Origin: Pseudomonas silvicola
GTDB lineage: Bacteria; Pseudomonadota; Gammaproteobacteria; Pseudomonadales; Pseudomonadaceae
Assembly: GCF_026651855.1 (NCBI RefSeq)
Contig: NZ_CP093280.1
Span: 1,900,001 to 1,964,000 of the forward strand
Reading direction: 5' to 3'
DNA length: 64,000 nucleotides
Part shown: positions 53,745 through 62,769 of the stretch, piece after piece
Layout: every line of letters begins with the position of its first letter
Numbering within the stretch: the first letter of the stretch is position 1
Made by a program: the position numbers and the translations under genes
The notes under the pieces: model-generated
Seen by the model: the letters and a program-made list of their open reading frames with translations, nothing else
Told to the model about the DNA's origin: nothing
Databases searched by the model: none

Positions 53745-55991
53745 TCAGAAGTGGAAGCTGGTGCTGAACAGAGCAGTCCGGCCCGGCGCCACGTGGGCAT
53801 AGTGGGTCTGGAAGACCTGGTCGTAGTACCGCTTGTCCGTCAGGTTCTGGATATTGAGTTGCAGGTCGACGTTCTTCGTCAGACGGTAGGTCACCATGGC
53901 GTCGTAGCGCCAGTAGGACGGTACTTCCACCGAGTTGGCTTCGTTCCCGAAACGCGAATCCACGAAGGATGCACCCGCACCCACGGTCAGCTTCGGCATC
54001 AGGTCGTATGTGGACCAGAAGGTAAAGTTGTTACGTGGCGTGCTAGGCATGTGGTTGCCCTCGTCGGCTTCGGACGATGCCTTGATGAGCTCGCTCTCCA
54101 TGTAGGTATAGCCACCGTACACTTTCCACTTTGGCGTCAGCTTGCCGCTGTAGGTCAGCTCCAGCCCTTGCACCCGCTGCTTGCCGCCCAGCGTCTGGTA
54201 GGTGGTGTTGTCCGGGTCGGTGATGCGTGCATTGGTTTTGTCAGTGCGGAACAGTGCGGCGGTCAGCGACAGGTTTTCGTCGAAGAAGTCCCACTTGGTG
54301 CCCACTTCGTAGTTGCGGTTGCGTTCCGGTTCCAGGTCGGTGTTGTTCGCCGCCAGTTCCAGGCCGCCGTTGCCGCTGGTTTCGCCCGCCGGGTTGCTCG
54401 ACGTCGACCATGCCGCGTAGACGCTGCCGTTGGGCAGTGGCTTGTAGACCACGCCGACCTGGTAGTTCCACAAGTGGGCATTGTTCTCGCGCTTGAAGTT
54501 GCCGGCCACGGTACCGCGGCCAGCCGTGGCGTAGCCGCTGGATTTGGTCTGGTAGTCGTCGTAGCGCAGGCCCAGGTTCAGGGACCATTGCTCGTTGAAT
54601 TTCAGCGTGTCGAACACATAGCCGGCACTGGTCTTGGTGTCGGTGTCGGTGTACGCGGCGCTGTCGGTGATGGTGCCGTTCCAGCTGTCTTTCGGCGAGG
54701 GGTTGTACAGGCTGGTGCAGTCACCCGAAGCCAGCAGGGCGGCATTGCAGGTGGTGCCAGTGCCCGCGGCGGAGGTAATCACGTACGGACGGTTGTGGGT
54801 GTCCTGGTAGGAAAACTCGACGCCGGTGGTGACGCTGTGTTCGATGAAGCCGGTATTGAATTTGCTGGTGAGGTCGGTCTGGTTGACCCAGCCTTTGGAC
54901 GTCGAGTTGCGGTTCTTGGTCGACCGGTACACGTAACCGTTGGCCACGTTGCCTTTGCTGTCGTCCGGGTTGCTGACGATGTAGTCCAGCGTGGAGCGAG
55001 ACATGCGGAAGCTGTTGGACAGGGTAACGTTGTCGTTGAGGTCGTGCTCGATACGGAACGTGCCGCTGTCATTGACGCTCTTGCGGTAGTCGCGGTCAGT
55101 CAGGCCATAGAAGTTGCTTTCATTGACGTGGGCCGGTTTGTCCACATGGTACTGGCTGCGGTTGGCGCTCAAGGTCAGTGGAATGCCGTAGTCGGGCATG
55201 TCATCGGACGTGAGGTGGTAGTAGCCCACGGTCACGCGGGTGTCGGTGCCCAGGCCGAACGCGAACGAGGGGGCGAAGCCCCAGCGGTTGACATCGACGT
55301 CGTCGCGCCCGGCCACGTTGGCTTCGTGCTTCATCAGGTTCAGGCGGAAGGCCGAGCTGTCGGTCATCTGCTGGTTGATGTCCAGTACCGAGCGTTTGGT
55401 CTGGTCGGAGCCGTAAGTGAAGCCGCCGTTGTAGGCATTGCCCAAGTGGGCGGTCTTGCTCACCAGGTTCAGGCTGCCGCCGGTGGAACCGGCGCCCGTG
55501 AAGGCCGAACCAGGGCCCTTGCTGACTTCAACGGACTCGATGTCGAAGATTTCCCGGCTCTGGGACGCCACGTCGCGCATACCGTCGATAAACACGTCGC
55601 TTTCGGCGTTGAAGCCGCGAATGATCGGGCGGTCACCGGCAGGGTTGCCGCCTTCGCCAGCGCCAAAGGTGATCCCGGGGGTGGTGCGCAGGGCATCGGT
55701 CAGGCTGGTAGCGGCGGTGTCGCGGATCACCTGCTGCGGGATGACGGTCACGCTCTTGGGCGTCTCGCGCAACGGTGCGGTGTATTTCCTGGAGCTGGCG
55801 GTATCGCTCTTGTAGCTGTCGTCAACGCGCTCGCCATCGATGCTGGTCGCGTCCAGGTTGATGGCGGCGTTTTTGCCTGCTTCGGCGGCATGAACCAGCG
55901 GAATGCCAGACGTTGCGGTCAGGGCCATGCCAATGGCCGAGGCGAGCAAACGTGGTGAACTGACCGGCAGTGGTGCGTGTTGACGTGACAT
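53745..55991 (-). CDS. TonB-dependent siderophore receptor (Fiu/PiuA type)
   Basis: This 748 aa outer-membrane receptor has signal peptide MSRQHAPLPVSSPRLLASAIGMALTATSGIPLVHAAE. The plug domain is at about residues 60-190 (APLRETPKSVTVIPQQVIRDTAATSLTDALRTTPGITFGAGEGG, RPIIRGFNAESDVFIDGMRD, VEVSKGPGSAFTGAGSTGGSLNLVSK). The 22-strand barrel ends in FSTSFHF with a C-terminal Phe. Sequence and neighbours (piuC, Sel1) match the Fiu/PiuA group that imports catecholate and xenosiderophore iron. The first 86 codons of the open frame are rejected because the signal peptide starts at this ATG. Confidence 0.93.
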   Translation of the reverse strand: MSRQHAPLPVSSPRLLASAIGMALTATSGIPLVHAAEAGKNAAINLDATSIDGERVDDSYKSDTASSRKYTAPLRETPKSVTVIPQQVIRDTAATSLTDALRTTPGITFGAGEGGNPAGDRPIIRGFNAESDVFIDGMRDVASQSREIFDIESVEVSKGPGSAFTGAGSTGGSLNLVSKTAHLGNAYNGGFTYGSDQTKRSVLDINQQMTDSSAFRLNLMKHEANVAGRDDVDVNRWGFAPSFAFGLGTDTRVTVGYYHLTSDDMPDYGIPLTLSANRSQYHVDKPAHVNESNFYGLTDRDYRKSVNDSGTFRIEHDLNDNVTLSNSFRMSRSTLDYIVSNPDDSKGNVANGYVYRSTKNRNSTSKGWVNQTDLTSKFNTGFIEHSVTTGVEFSYQDTHNRPYVITSAAGTGTTCNAALLASGDCTSLYNPSPKDSWNGTITDSAAYTDTDTKTSAGYVFDTLKFNEQWSLNLGLRYDDYQTKSSGYATAGRGTVAGNFKRENNAHLWNYQVGVVYKPLPNGSVYAAWSTSSNPAGETSGNGGLELAANNTDLEPERNRNYEVGTKWDFFDENLSLTAALFRTDKTNARITDPDNTTYQTLGGKQRVQGLELTYSGKLTPKWKVYGGYTYMESELIKASSEADEGNHMPSTPRNNFTFWSTYDLMPKLTVGAGASFVDSRFGNEANSVEVPSYWRYDAMVTYRLTKNVDLQLNIQNLTDKRYYDQVFQTHYAHVAPGRTALFSTSFHF

Positions 55992-56150
55992 TGTTTTTAG
56001 CCTTCCCCAAGGTGTGTCGAGGCGGCGGAATGTAGGGTAAATGAAACTTGGTATCAATTGAGACATGATGCTATTCGCGACAAATTTACGTTCTTTACAC
56101 TTTTTGATACCGTTTTTACAATTTCGTACGTCAGGCCGTTGTACACAGTC

Positions 56151-56169
56151 AATAAGAATCAATACCATT
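56151..56169. promoter_or_regulatory. Candidate Fur box between the receptor gene and piuC
   Basis: AATAAGAATCAATACCATT matches the 19 bp Fur consensus at about half of its positions and has the AATAAGAAT half common in Pseudomonas iron boxes. It sits 31 bp before the piuC ATG in the AT-rich divergent region. Confidence 0.4.
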
Positions 56170-56199
56170 GGCATCCCTCCGCCTGCAGGTACCGCCGTC

Positions 56200-56880
56200 A
56201 TGCTGTTGCACATCCCCGGAATCTTCTCCCGAGACGAGGTGGCGCGCATTCGTCAGGCGCTGGAGACTGCGGACTGGGCCGACGGCAAGCTCACCGCGGG
56301 GCACCAGTCGGCCAAGGCCAAGCACAACCTGCAGTTGCCCGAAGGCCACCCGCTGGCGGTCGAGATCGGCGCCGCGATGCTGGAGCGCTTGTGGCAAAAT
56401 CCGCTGTTCATGTCGGCGGCGCTGCCGCACAAGGTGTTTCCGCCGTTGCTGAACTGTTACACGGCCGGCGGCAATTTCGATTTCCACATCGACAACGCCG
56501 TGCGCCAGGCCCGGGGCAACCCGGAGCGGGTGCGTACCGACCTGTCGTCGACGTTGTTCTTCAGCGACCCGGACGAGTACGACGGGGGCGAGCTGGAGAT
56601 CCAGGACACCTTCGGCACCCAGCGGGTCAAGCTGCCGGCCGGCGACCTGGTGCTGTACCCCGGCACCAGCCTGCACAAGGTCAACGCGGTGACACGCGGC
56701 GCTCGCTACGCCTCGTTCTTCTGGACCCAGAGCCTGGTGCGCGAGGACAGCCAGCGGGCGCTGTTGTTCGAGATGGACGGCGCCATCCAGAGCCTGACGC
56801 GTGATGTGCCCGACCACCCCTCGCTGATCCGCCTGACGGGCACCTACCACAATTTGTTGCGGCGCTGGGTGGACGTCTGA
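56200..56880 (+). CDS. piuC: PiuC, Fe2+/2-oxoglutarate PKHD-type hydroxylase
   Basis: This 226 aa prolyl-4-hydroxylase-like dioxygenase has the iron triad His-x-Asp in [12 protein letters not shown] and a distal His in [21 protein letters not shown], with Arg for 2-oxoglutarate in the last block. [21 protein letters not shown] is a PiuC signature. PiuC is iron-regulated and encoded beside Fiu/PiuA receptors; its substrate is not established. The ATG of [17 protein letters not shown] is preferred over one 45 codons upstream in AT-rich promoter DNA. Confidence 0.95.
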   Translation: MLLHIPGIFSRDEVARIRQALETADWADGKLTAGHQSAKAKHNLQLPEGHPLAVEIGAAMLERLWQNPLFMSAALPHKVFPPLLNCYTAGGNFDFHIDNAVRQARGNPERVRTDLSSTLFFSDPDEYDGGELEIQDTFGTQRVKLPAGDLVLYPGTSLHKVNAVTRGARYASFFWTQSLVREDSQRALLFEMDGAIQSLTRDVPDHPSLIRLTGTYHNLLRRWVDV

Positions 56881-56881
56881 G

Positions 56882-57631
56882 ATGGGCTTTGAACTGCGCC
56901 GCGAAGAAGTGCTCGACGCTGACAGCCTGAGTGCGATGCTGCACGCCAACCCCGCGCGCGCCGCCCAGGCTATCCTCACGGCGGCCCGTGCGGGCATGGC
57001 TGACGCACAGGCGCTGCTGGGGCAGATACTGCTGGACGGCCAGGGCATCGAGCGTGACCCGGCGCTGGCGCGTACCTGGTTCGCCATCGCCGCCAACGGC
57101 GGCCACCCCATGGCGCGCAACATGCTCGGGCGCTGCCACGAGCACGGTTGGGGTGGCCCGGTGGATGTGCGGCAAGCGGCCGTGCATTACCGCGAAGCCG
57201 CGGCCGCCGGGCTTGACTGGGGGTTGTACAACTACGCCAACCTGCTGGGCACCGGCCGTGGTGTGCCCCTGGACCATGAACTGGCGATGGCATGCTACCG
57301 CCGTGCCGCCCATTTGGGGCATGCCAAGTCGATGAACCTGCTGGGGCGTTACCTGGAAAACGGCATGGCGGGCGCTGCCGACCCTGCCCAGGCCCATGAC
57401 TGGTACCGACGCTCGGCCGAAGCCGGGGATTTTCGTGGCCAGTTCAGCCACGCGGCGGTGCTGGCCGAGGCGGGCAGGGTGGAAGACGCGCTGCATTGGC
57501 TGCAGCGGGCGCTGGAAGGTGGCAACCTGAATTTCCTGCGTGTCAGCGGGCCGGCGTTGCTGGAGGCCAGCGATGCTCGCATTCGTGCAATGGCGACGTT
57601 GTACCAGGCGAAAGCCGATTCCCTGGCGTAG
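56882..57631 (+). CDS. Sel1-repeat protein
   Basis: This 249 aa protein has at least four Sel1-like repeats: ADAQALLGQILLDGQGIERDPALARTWFAIAANGGHPMARNMLGRCHEHGWGGPVDVRQAAVHYREAAAAGLDWGLYNYANLLGTGRGVPLDHELAMACYRRAAHLGHAKSMNLLGRYLENG. Such solenoids are protein-binding scaffolds. It starts one base after piuC and is always found with it in related genomes, so it may act with the hydroxylase. The stop codon TAG lies within a family B REP arm. Confidence 0.9.
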   Translation: MGFELRREEVLDADSLSAMLHANPARAAQAILTAARAGMADAQALLGQILLDGQGIERDPALARTWFAIAANGGHPMARNMLGRCHEHGWGGPVDVRQAAVHYREAAAAGLDWGLYNYANLLGTGRGVPLDHELAMACYRRAAHLGHAKSMNLLGRYLENGMAGAADPAQAHDWYRRSAEAGDFRGQFSHAAVLAEAGRVEDALHWLQRALEGGNLNFLRVSGPALLEASDARIRAMATLYQAKADSLA

Positions 57632-57713
57632 CAGCGGACCCGGCCGCGTCGGCGGTGCATGCGGTGTGCCTGTTGCTACGCGGCGTTCTTGACGCGGCCA
57701 GGTCCGCTGCTAC
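57628..57713. repeat. REP pair, family B
   Basis: GTAGCAGCGGACCCGGCCGC + GTC (57628-57650) and the inverted GACGCGGCCAGGTCCGCTGC + TAC (57691-57713) flank a 40 bp loop. The Sel1-gene stop codon lies in the first arm. Confidence 0.85.
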
Positions 57714-57731
57714 GGGCGGTGTGGGGGGCGT

Positions 57732-57761
57732 AAAAAAACCGGGCGCGAGGCCCGGTTTCGT
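57732..57761 (-). terminator. Terminator of speC
   Basis: On the minus strand, AAACCGGGCC-TCGC-GCCCGGTTT is followed by a run of seven T, 14 bp after the speC stop. Confidence 0.88.
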
Positions 57762-57775
57762 TGTACAGCGAATGC

Positions 57776-58939
57776 TTAGATGTAGAACGATTTCAGCGGC
57801 GGGAAGCCGTTGAATTCCACGGCGCTGTAACTGGTGGTGTAGGCGCCGGTCGACAGCCAGTACAGGCGGTCACCGATGGCCAGGTTCAGTGGCAGGCCGT
57901 ACTTGTAGTTCTCGTACATGATGTCGGCGCTGTCGCAGGTCGGGCCGGCGATGACCACTTCTTCCACTTCGCCTTTCTTCTCGGTCCAGATCGGAAACTT
58001 GATGGCTTCGTCCATGGTTTCGATCAGACCGCTGAATTTGCCCACGTCGGTGTATACCCAGCGCTCGACGGCGGTGCGCGACTTGCGGGCCACCAGCACT
58101 ACTTCACTGACCAGGATGCCGGCGTTGGCGATCAGCGAGCGGCCCGGCTCCAGGATGATTTCCGGCAGGTCGTCGCCGAAGTCTTCCTTCAGGAAGCGGA
58201 TGATCTCTTCCGCGTAGGTTTCCAGGCTGTTGGTACGGGTGATGTAGTTGGCCGGGAAGCCGCCACCCATGTTGATCAGTTTCAGGTGGATGCCGTCTTC
58301 TTCCTTCAGGCGTTCGAAGATCACCTTCACCTTGGCGATGGCGGCGTCCCACACGCTGATGTCGCGCTGTTGCGAACCTACGTGGAACGAGATGCCGTAA
58401 GGCACCAGGCCCAGGTCGCGGGCCAGGATCAGCAGGTCCATGGCCATGTCGGTCTGGCAGCCGAACTTGCGCGACAGCGGCCAGTCAGCGGTGGTGGAGC
58501 CTTCGGTCAGGATACGCACGTAGACTTTCGAGCCCGGGGCGGCCTTGGCGATGTTGCGCAGGTCGGCTTCGGAGTCGGTGGCGAACAGGCGCACGCCCTT
58601 CTCGTAGAAGTAGCGAATGTCCTTGGACTTCTTGATGGTGTTGCCGTAGCTGATGCGCTCAGGACCAACGCCCTGGCCCATGACTTTATCCAGCTCGTAG
58701 ATCGAGGCGATGTCGAAGCTCGAACCCTTGTCGCGCAGCAGGTCGATGATCTCGACCGCAGGGTTGGCCTTGACCGCGTAGTAGACCTTGGCGAATTCGA
58801 AACCGGCGCGCAGGTCGTCGTAGGCCTGGCTGATCATCTGGGTGTCGATGAGTACGAAAGGGGTTTCTTGCTTGTCGGCGAACGCCTTCATTTTCTGGAA
58901 GGTTTCGCGCGCGAAATAGTCTTCGACCTGGATCGACAT
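57776..58939 (-). CDS. speC: Ornithine (lysine/ornithine) decarboxylase, alanine-racemase fold
   Basis: This 387 aa PLP enzyme of fold type III makes putrescine from ornithine. The PLP lysine is in AKVYYAVKANPAVEII; HVGSQQRDISVWDAAI, MGGGFPANY, EPGRSLIANAG and the active-site Cys in GPTCDSADIMYENY are present. Eukaryotic-type ODCs of this length are usual in Pseudomonas. The ATG of MSIQVEDYF is eight codons inside the open frame and follows GCAGGAGT. Specificity for ornithine over lysine cannot be fixed from motifs alone. Confidence 0.93.
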   Translation of the reverse strand: MSIQVEDYFARETFQKMKAFADKQETPFVLIDTQMISQAYDDLRAGFEFAKVYYAVKANPAVEIIDLLRDKGSSFDIASIYELDKVMGQGVGPERISYGNTIKKSKDIRYFYEKGVRLFATDSEADLRNIAKAAPGSKVYVRILTEGSTTADWPLSRKFGCQTDMAMDLLILARDLGLVPYGISFHVGSQQRDISVWDAAIAKVKVIFERLKEEDGIHLKLINMGGGFPANYITRTNSLETYAEEIIRFLKEDFGDDLPEIILEPGRSLIANAGILVSEVVLVARKSRTAVERWVYTDVGKFSGLIETMDEAIKFPIWTEKKGEVEEVVIAGPTCDSADIMYENYKYGLPLNLAIGDRLYWLSTGAYTTSYSAVEFNGFPPLKSFYI

Positions 58940-59068
58940 GCTGGGACTCCTGCTGGCAAACATTGAAAATATTCATGGGTGAAGGTGGCACCGGATGCAC
59001 ACCTCTCTTGACCGCCCTCCGTATCCCCACTTTGGTTCGCCTACTTCCCAAGGCATGTCGCCGAAAGC

Positions 59069-59103
59069 AAAAAGGCCACAGGAAGACGTGCTTCCCCATG
59101 GCC
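59069..59103 (-). terminator. Terminator-like hairpin in the speC leader
   Basis: On the minus strand GGCCATGGGGAAG-CACGT-CTTCCTGTGGCC is followed by five T. It lies about 130 nt before the speC start and about 55-90 nt after the predicted transcript start, so it could end or attenuate transcription before speC. Confidence 0.6.
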
Positions 59104-59165
59104 TGCTGTCTCGTCGTCAGTACTTGAGCCGGATGGATCGTTTCCAGCATGGACGGTCGGCGCGA

Positions 59166-59194
59166 ACTTTAGGACGTGAGGGGCTCAAGATCAA
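59166..59194 (-). promoter_or_regulatory. Candidate speC promoter
   Basis: On the minus strand TTGATC (59189-59194) and TAAAGT (59166-59171) are spaced 17 bp. It would give a leader of about 220 nt. The rest of the 371 bp gap to the ABC transporter holds no supported gene. Confidence 0.5.
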
Positions 59195-59310
59195 CAAAAA
59201 ATGTCGCGTTTTTACACGCGTTCGTCGCTGAGCCTTGGGTACACCCTTGATAACCGACCTGCATGACAGGCTGATGTTCCCCCCACCTGGGTCGCGCACG
59301 ACCGACAGGC

Positions 59311-60480
59311 TCATGCGACGGTGGTCTGCTCGACCAATTCGGCCGGGGAGACGATGTTGGTCTTCATGCCCCGCGAGCGGCCCGAACTCAGGTACGCGGC
59401 GATGGACTCCTGGGTCACCTCACCCAGGAACACATTCTCCGCGTCCAGCACCGGCAACCAGGCGCGGTTGAACTCGTACATGCGCGACAGCAGGATGCGC
59501 AGGTGTTCGTCGTAGGCGGCGGTAGCGTTGAACGGGCGCAGGAAGTCGTGGCAGGTACCCTGCTGGCGGTGCAGGTCGCGGCGGCGCACGTAGCCCATGG
59601 CCTTGTTCTGCGCGTCGGTCATGACCACGTAGCGACGGTCGTGCTCGTCCATCAGCTCCAGGGCATCGGCCACCGGGGTTTCCGGGCTGACGGACGGTGC
59701 GTTGTCGGCGGCGTCTTCGGCTTTCACCAGCAACAGGCGCTTGAGGGTACTGTCCTGGCCCACGAAGTTGCTGACGAAATCATCCACCGGGTGCGCCAGC
59801 AGGGTGTCGGGGTGGTCGATCTGCAGCAGCTTGCCAGCGCGGAAGATGGCGATCTTGTCACCCAGCTTGATGGCCTCGTCGATGTCGTGGCTGACCATGA
59901 TCACGGTCTTGTTCAACGCCCGCTGCATCTCGAAGAATTCGTTCTGGATCATCTCGCGGTTGATCGGGTCCACGGCGCCGAACGGTTCGTCCATCAGCAA
60001 CAAGGGCGCATCGGCCGCCAATGCGCGGATCACGCCGATGCGCTGTTGCTGGCCGCCCGACAGTTCGCGCGGGTAGCGGTGCAGGTACTGCTTGGGTTCG
60101 AGCTTGATCATGCTCATCAGCTCGCGGGCGCGTTCGTGGCATTTCTGCTTGTCCCAGCCCAGCAGGCGCGGCACCACGGTGATGTTTTCCTCGATGGTCA
60201 TGTTGGGGAACAGGCCGATCTGCTGGATCACATAGCCGATGTTGCGGCGCAGGGTCACTTCGTCCAGGTCCGTGGTGTCTTCGCCGTTGATCAGTACCTT
60301 GCCCGAGGTGGGCATGATCAGGCGGTTGATCATTTTCAGCGTGGTGCTCTTGCCGCAGCCTGACGGGCCCAGGAACACGCAGATCTCGCCTTCGTTGACG
60401 GTCAGGCTCACGGAGTCCACGGCCTTGACGTCTTTGCCGTTGCTGTTGAAAGTCTTGGTCAGGTTCTGAAGTTCGATCAT
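59311..60480 (-). CDS. Glycine betaine/choline-type ABC transporter ATPase
   Basis: This 389 aa protein is an OpuCA/ProV-like ATPase: Walker A GPSGCGKST, Q-loop, signature LSGGQQQR, Walker B LLLMDEPFGAVD and H-loop MVSHDIDEA. Residues 265-370 are two CBS domains (APSVSPETPVADALELMDEHDRRYVVMTD), which in OpuA sense ionic strength. It overlaps the downstream permease by 4 bp. The ATG of MIELQNLTKTF is used. Substrate is inferred from family; osmoprotection by betaine, choline or carnitine is likely. Confidence 0.92.
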   Translation of the reverse strand: MIELQNLTKTFNSNGKDVKAVDSVSLTVNEGEICVFLGPSGCGKSTTLKMINRLIMPTSGKVLINGEDTTDLDEVTLRRNIGYVIQQIGLFPNMTIEENITVVPRLLGWDKQKCHERARELMSMIKLEPKQYLHRYPRELSGGQQQRIGVIRALAADAPLLLMDEPFGAVDPINREMIQNEFFEMQRALNKTVIMVSHDIDEAIKLGDKIAIFRAGKLLQIDHPDTLLAHPVDDFVSNFVGQDSTLKRLLLVKAEDAADNAPSVSPETPVADALELMDEHDRRYVVMTDAQNKAMGYVRRRDLHRQQGTCHDFLRPFNATAAYDEHLRILLSRMYEFNRAWLPVLDAENVFLGEVTQESIAAYLSSGRSRGMKTNIVSPAELVEQTTVA

Positions 60481-61130
60481 TTGAGTAATCCTTTGGGAGT
60501 CAGGGCGCGTTGCAGCCATTGCAGGGCGAGGTCGGCGATGATCGCCAGGACGCTCACCAGCACGGCGCCGACGATGAGCATCGACATGTCGCTGCGGCTG
60601 ATGGAGGTGAGGATGAGAACGCCCAGGCCACCGGCGCCGATGGTGGCGGCGATGGTCATGACGCCGATGTTCATGACCACGGCGGTGCGTACGCCCGCCA
60701 GGATCACCGGTACGGCGATGGGCAATTCGACCATGCGCAGACGCTGGCCGAAGGTCATGCCGATACCGCGGGCGGCTTCACGAATGCCAGGCTCCACGCC
60801 GGTCAGCGCCAGGTAGGTGTTGCGCATGATGGGCAGCAACGAGTAGAGGAACACCGCGGTAATGGCAGGCAACGGCCCCAGCCCCTGGCCGAACTTCGAA
60901 TAGAAGGGCAGCAGCAGGCCGAACAGGGCGATGGACGGAATGGTCAGCAGCACCGTGGCGCTGGCCTGCATGACGCCGGCGGCGGCCGGGAAGCGGGTCA
61001 TGACGATGCCCAGGGGCACACCCACCAGAATGGCCAGGCTCACGGCCACGCCGACCAGGGCGATGTGCTGGCCGGTCAGGTGCATTACCTGCGACCAGTC
61101 CAGCAGGGAGAAGGTATCGAGGAAATTCAT
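60477..61130 (-). CDS. ABC transporter permease (OpuCB/OpuBB-like)
   Basis: This 217 aa inner-membrane permease has about six segments and the EAA loop EPGIREAARGIGMTFGQRLRMVELPIAVPVILAGVRTAVVM. It forms the channel with the second permease at 62.06 kb. It is coupled to both the ATPase and the binding-protein genes by 4 bp overlaps. Confidence 0.93.
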   Translation of the reverse strand: MNFLDTFSLLDWSQVMHLTGQHIALVGVAVSLAILVGVPLGIVMTRFPAAAGVMQASATVLLTIPSIALFGLLLPFYSKFGQGLGPLPAITAVFLYSLLPIMRNTYLALTGVEPGIREAARGIGMTFGQRLRMVELPIAVPVILAGVRTAVVMNIGVMTIAATIGAGGLGVLILTSISRSDMSMLIVGAVLVSVLAIIADLALQWLQRALTPKGLLK

Positions 61131-62041
61131 GGTTGCTCCTTCGCGGCGGCAGGAACGGGGTGGTCACGCAGGAACTGGTCGGCCACTACCGTGGGGCTCA
61201 GGTGGTCCACGTCGACCTTGGCATTGAGCTGGCGCATGGTTTCGTCGTCCAGCAGCTCGGCCAGCGGCTTGAGGTCGGCGGCCAGGTCCGGGTGCTTGTC
61301 GAGGAAGTCCTGGCGCACCACGGGGGCGGCCGTGTAGTCGGGGAAGTAATGCTTGTCGTCTTCCAGCAGCTTGAGGTGGAAGGCGTTCAGGCGCCCGTCG
61401 GTGGTGTACACCAGGCCCGTGAACACCTGGCCATTGCGCAGCGCGGTATAGACCAGGCCGGCATCCATCTGGCGGATGTCGGGGCGGGTGAATTTCAGGT
61501 CATAGGTCTTGGTCAGGCCCACCAGCCCGTCGGAGCGGTTGGCGAACTCGGTGTCCAGGGCCAGCACGTGGCCTTTGTTCGGTTCATCCATCAGCACCTG
61601 GTTGAGCTGGGTGATGGTGTTGACCTGCGGGTAGGCCTTGGCGATCTTTTCCGGCAGAGCCAGGGCGTAGGTGTTGCTGAACCTGGACGGGGCGAGCCAC
61701 ACCAGGCCTTTCTTCGCGTCGAGCTCCTTGACCCGCTGGTAGGTGGCGGCGCTGTCGAGTTTCTCGTCGACGTGGTTGTAGGCCACCAGCGACACGCCGG
61801 TGTATTCCCACACCATGTCCAGCTGGTTGGTTTCCTGGGCACTGCGCGCCAGGTTGCTGCCCAGGCCACTGGTGACCTGCACGTTGTAGCCTTTGGTGTT
61901 GAGGTATTGCGCGGTGATGGCGGCCAGCACCGACTGTTCGGTGAACACCCGCGCGCCGAGGCGGATCACCGGTTTTTCCGCGGCGTTGGCGACGCCCGCG
62001 CACAGCAGGGCCAGGCCCAGCAGCATGCTTGATACTTTCAT
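61127..62041 (-). CDS. Periplasmic glycine betaine/choline-binding protein (OsmX type)
   Basis: This 304 aa substrate-binding protein has signal peptide MKVSSMLLGLALLCAGVANAAEKPV. The mature part IRLGARVFTEQSVLAAITAQYLNTKGYNVQVTSGLGSNLARSAQETNQLDMVWEYTG is the OpuAC/OsmX family start, and YALALPEKIAKAYPQV and PAPVVRQDFL-type blocks follow. It delivers substrate to the permeases on both sides. The open frame runs 33 codons further upstream; the signal peptide fixes the start. Confidence 0.92.
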   Translation of the reverse strand: MKVSSMLLGLALLCAGVANAAEKPVIRLGARVFTEQSVLAAITAQYLNTKGYNVQVTSGLGSNLARSAQETNQLDMVWEYTGVSLVAYNHVDEKLDSAATYQRVKELDAKKGLVWLAPSRFSNTYALALPEKIAKAYPQVNTITQLNQVLMDEPNKGHVLALDTEFANRSDGLVGLTKTYDLKFTRPDIRQMDAGLVYTALRNGQVFTGLVYTTDGRLNAFHLKLLEDDKHYFPDYTAAPVVRQDFLDKHPDLAADLKPLAELLDDETMRQLNAKVDVDHLSPTVVADQFLRDHPVPAAAKEQP

Positions 62042-62055
62042 GTAGGTTCCTTCGC

Positions 62056-62769
62056 TCAGCGAGTCAGACCACGTTCCAGCCACAGGCGGCTGGCCATCGA
62101 CACCAGGCCGTCGAGCAACAGCGCCAGCAGCGCGGTGCACGCGGCGCCCAGCAGCAGTTGCGGCTGATTGTTCAGGGCGATGCCGGGGAAGATCAGGCTG
62201 CCCAGGCTGTTGGCGCCGATCAGGAATGACAGGGGGGCGGTACCGACGTTGATGGCCAGGGCCACGCGCACGCCACCGATGATGATGGGCACCGCGTTGG
62301 GCAACTCGACCTGGAACAGCACCTGGCGCGGGGTCATGCCGATGCCGACGGCTGCTTCCTTGAGGGAGCCCTGAACGTTTTTCAGGCCTTCGTAGGTGTT
62401 GCGCACGATGGGCAACAGTGACGCGAGGAACAGGGCGAAGATGGCCGGGCCGCTGCCGATGCCAAGTATGCCCAGGGCGATGGCCAGCACGGCCAGGGGA
62501 GGGACGGTGTTACCGATGTTGAAGATCTGCATGAAACGTTCGGCGCGGCCAACCATGTTCGGTCGGCTGAGGGCAATGCCCGCGGGAATCCCCACCACCA
62601 GTGCCGCCGCCATGGAGGCGACCACCAGTATCAGATGCGCTTGCAGGTAAAACAGTAAATCTTCACGGTACTGCTCGATGGTACTGATGCCGATCCAGTG
62701 GACCAGCAGGGCCAGGATGACGACGACTGCCGCGCACCCCATCAGCCCTTTGCCATAGCGAATAGCCAC
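62056..62769 (-). CDS. ABC transporter permease (OpuCD-like), GTG start
   Basis: This 237 aa inner-membrane permease has EAA loop VQGSLKEAAVGIGMTPRQVLFQVELPNAVPIIIGGVRVAL and INVGTAPLSFLIGANSLGSLIF. I place the start at a GTG (VAIRYGKGLMGC) because GGAG lies seven bases before it; a further upstream ATG would add a hydrophilic stretch not expected in the family. It is the first gene of the four-gene transporter operon, 14 bp before the binding protein. Confidence 0.9.
   Translation of the reverse strand: MAIRYGKGLMGCAAVVVILALLVHWIGISTIEQYREDLLFYLQAHLILVVASMAAALVVGIPAGIALSRPNMVGRAERFMQIFNIGNTVPPLAVLAIALGILGIGSGPAIFALFLASLLPIVRNTYEGLKNVQGSLKEAAVGIGMTPRQVLFQVELPNAVPIIIGGVRVALAINVGTAPLSFLIGANSLGSLIFPGIALNNQPQLLLGAACTALLALLLDGLVSMASRLWLERGLTR

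Noticed and set aside
59117-59314. 65-codon minus-strand frame between speC and the ABC transporter
   Set aside because: No Shine-Dalgarno, no recognisable family, and it overlaps the candidate speC promoter.
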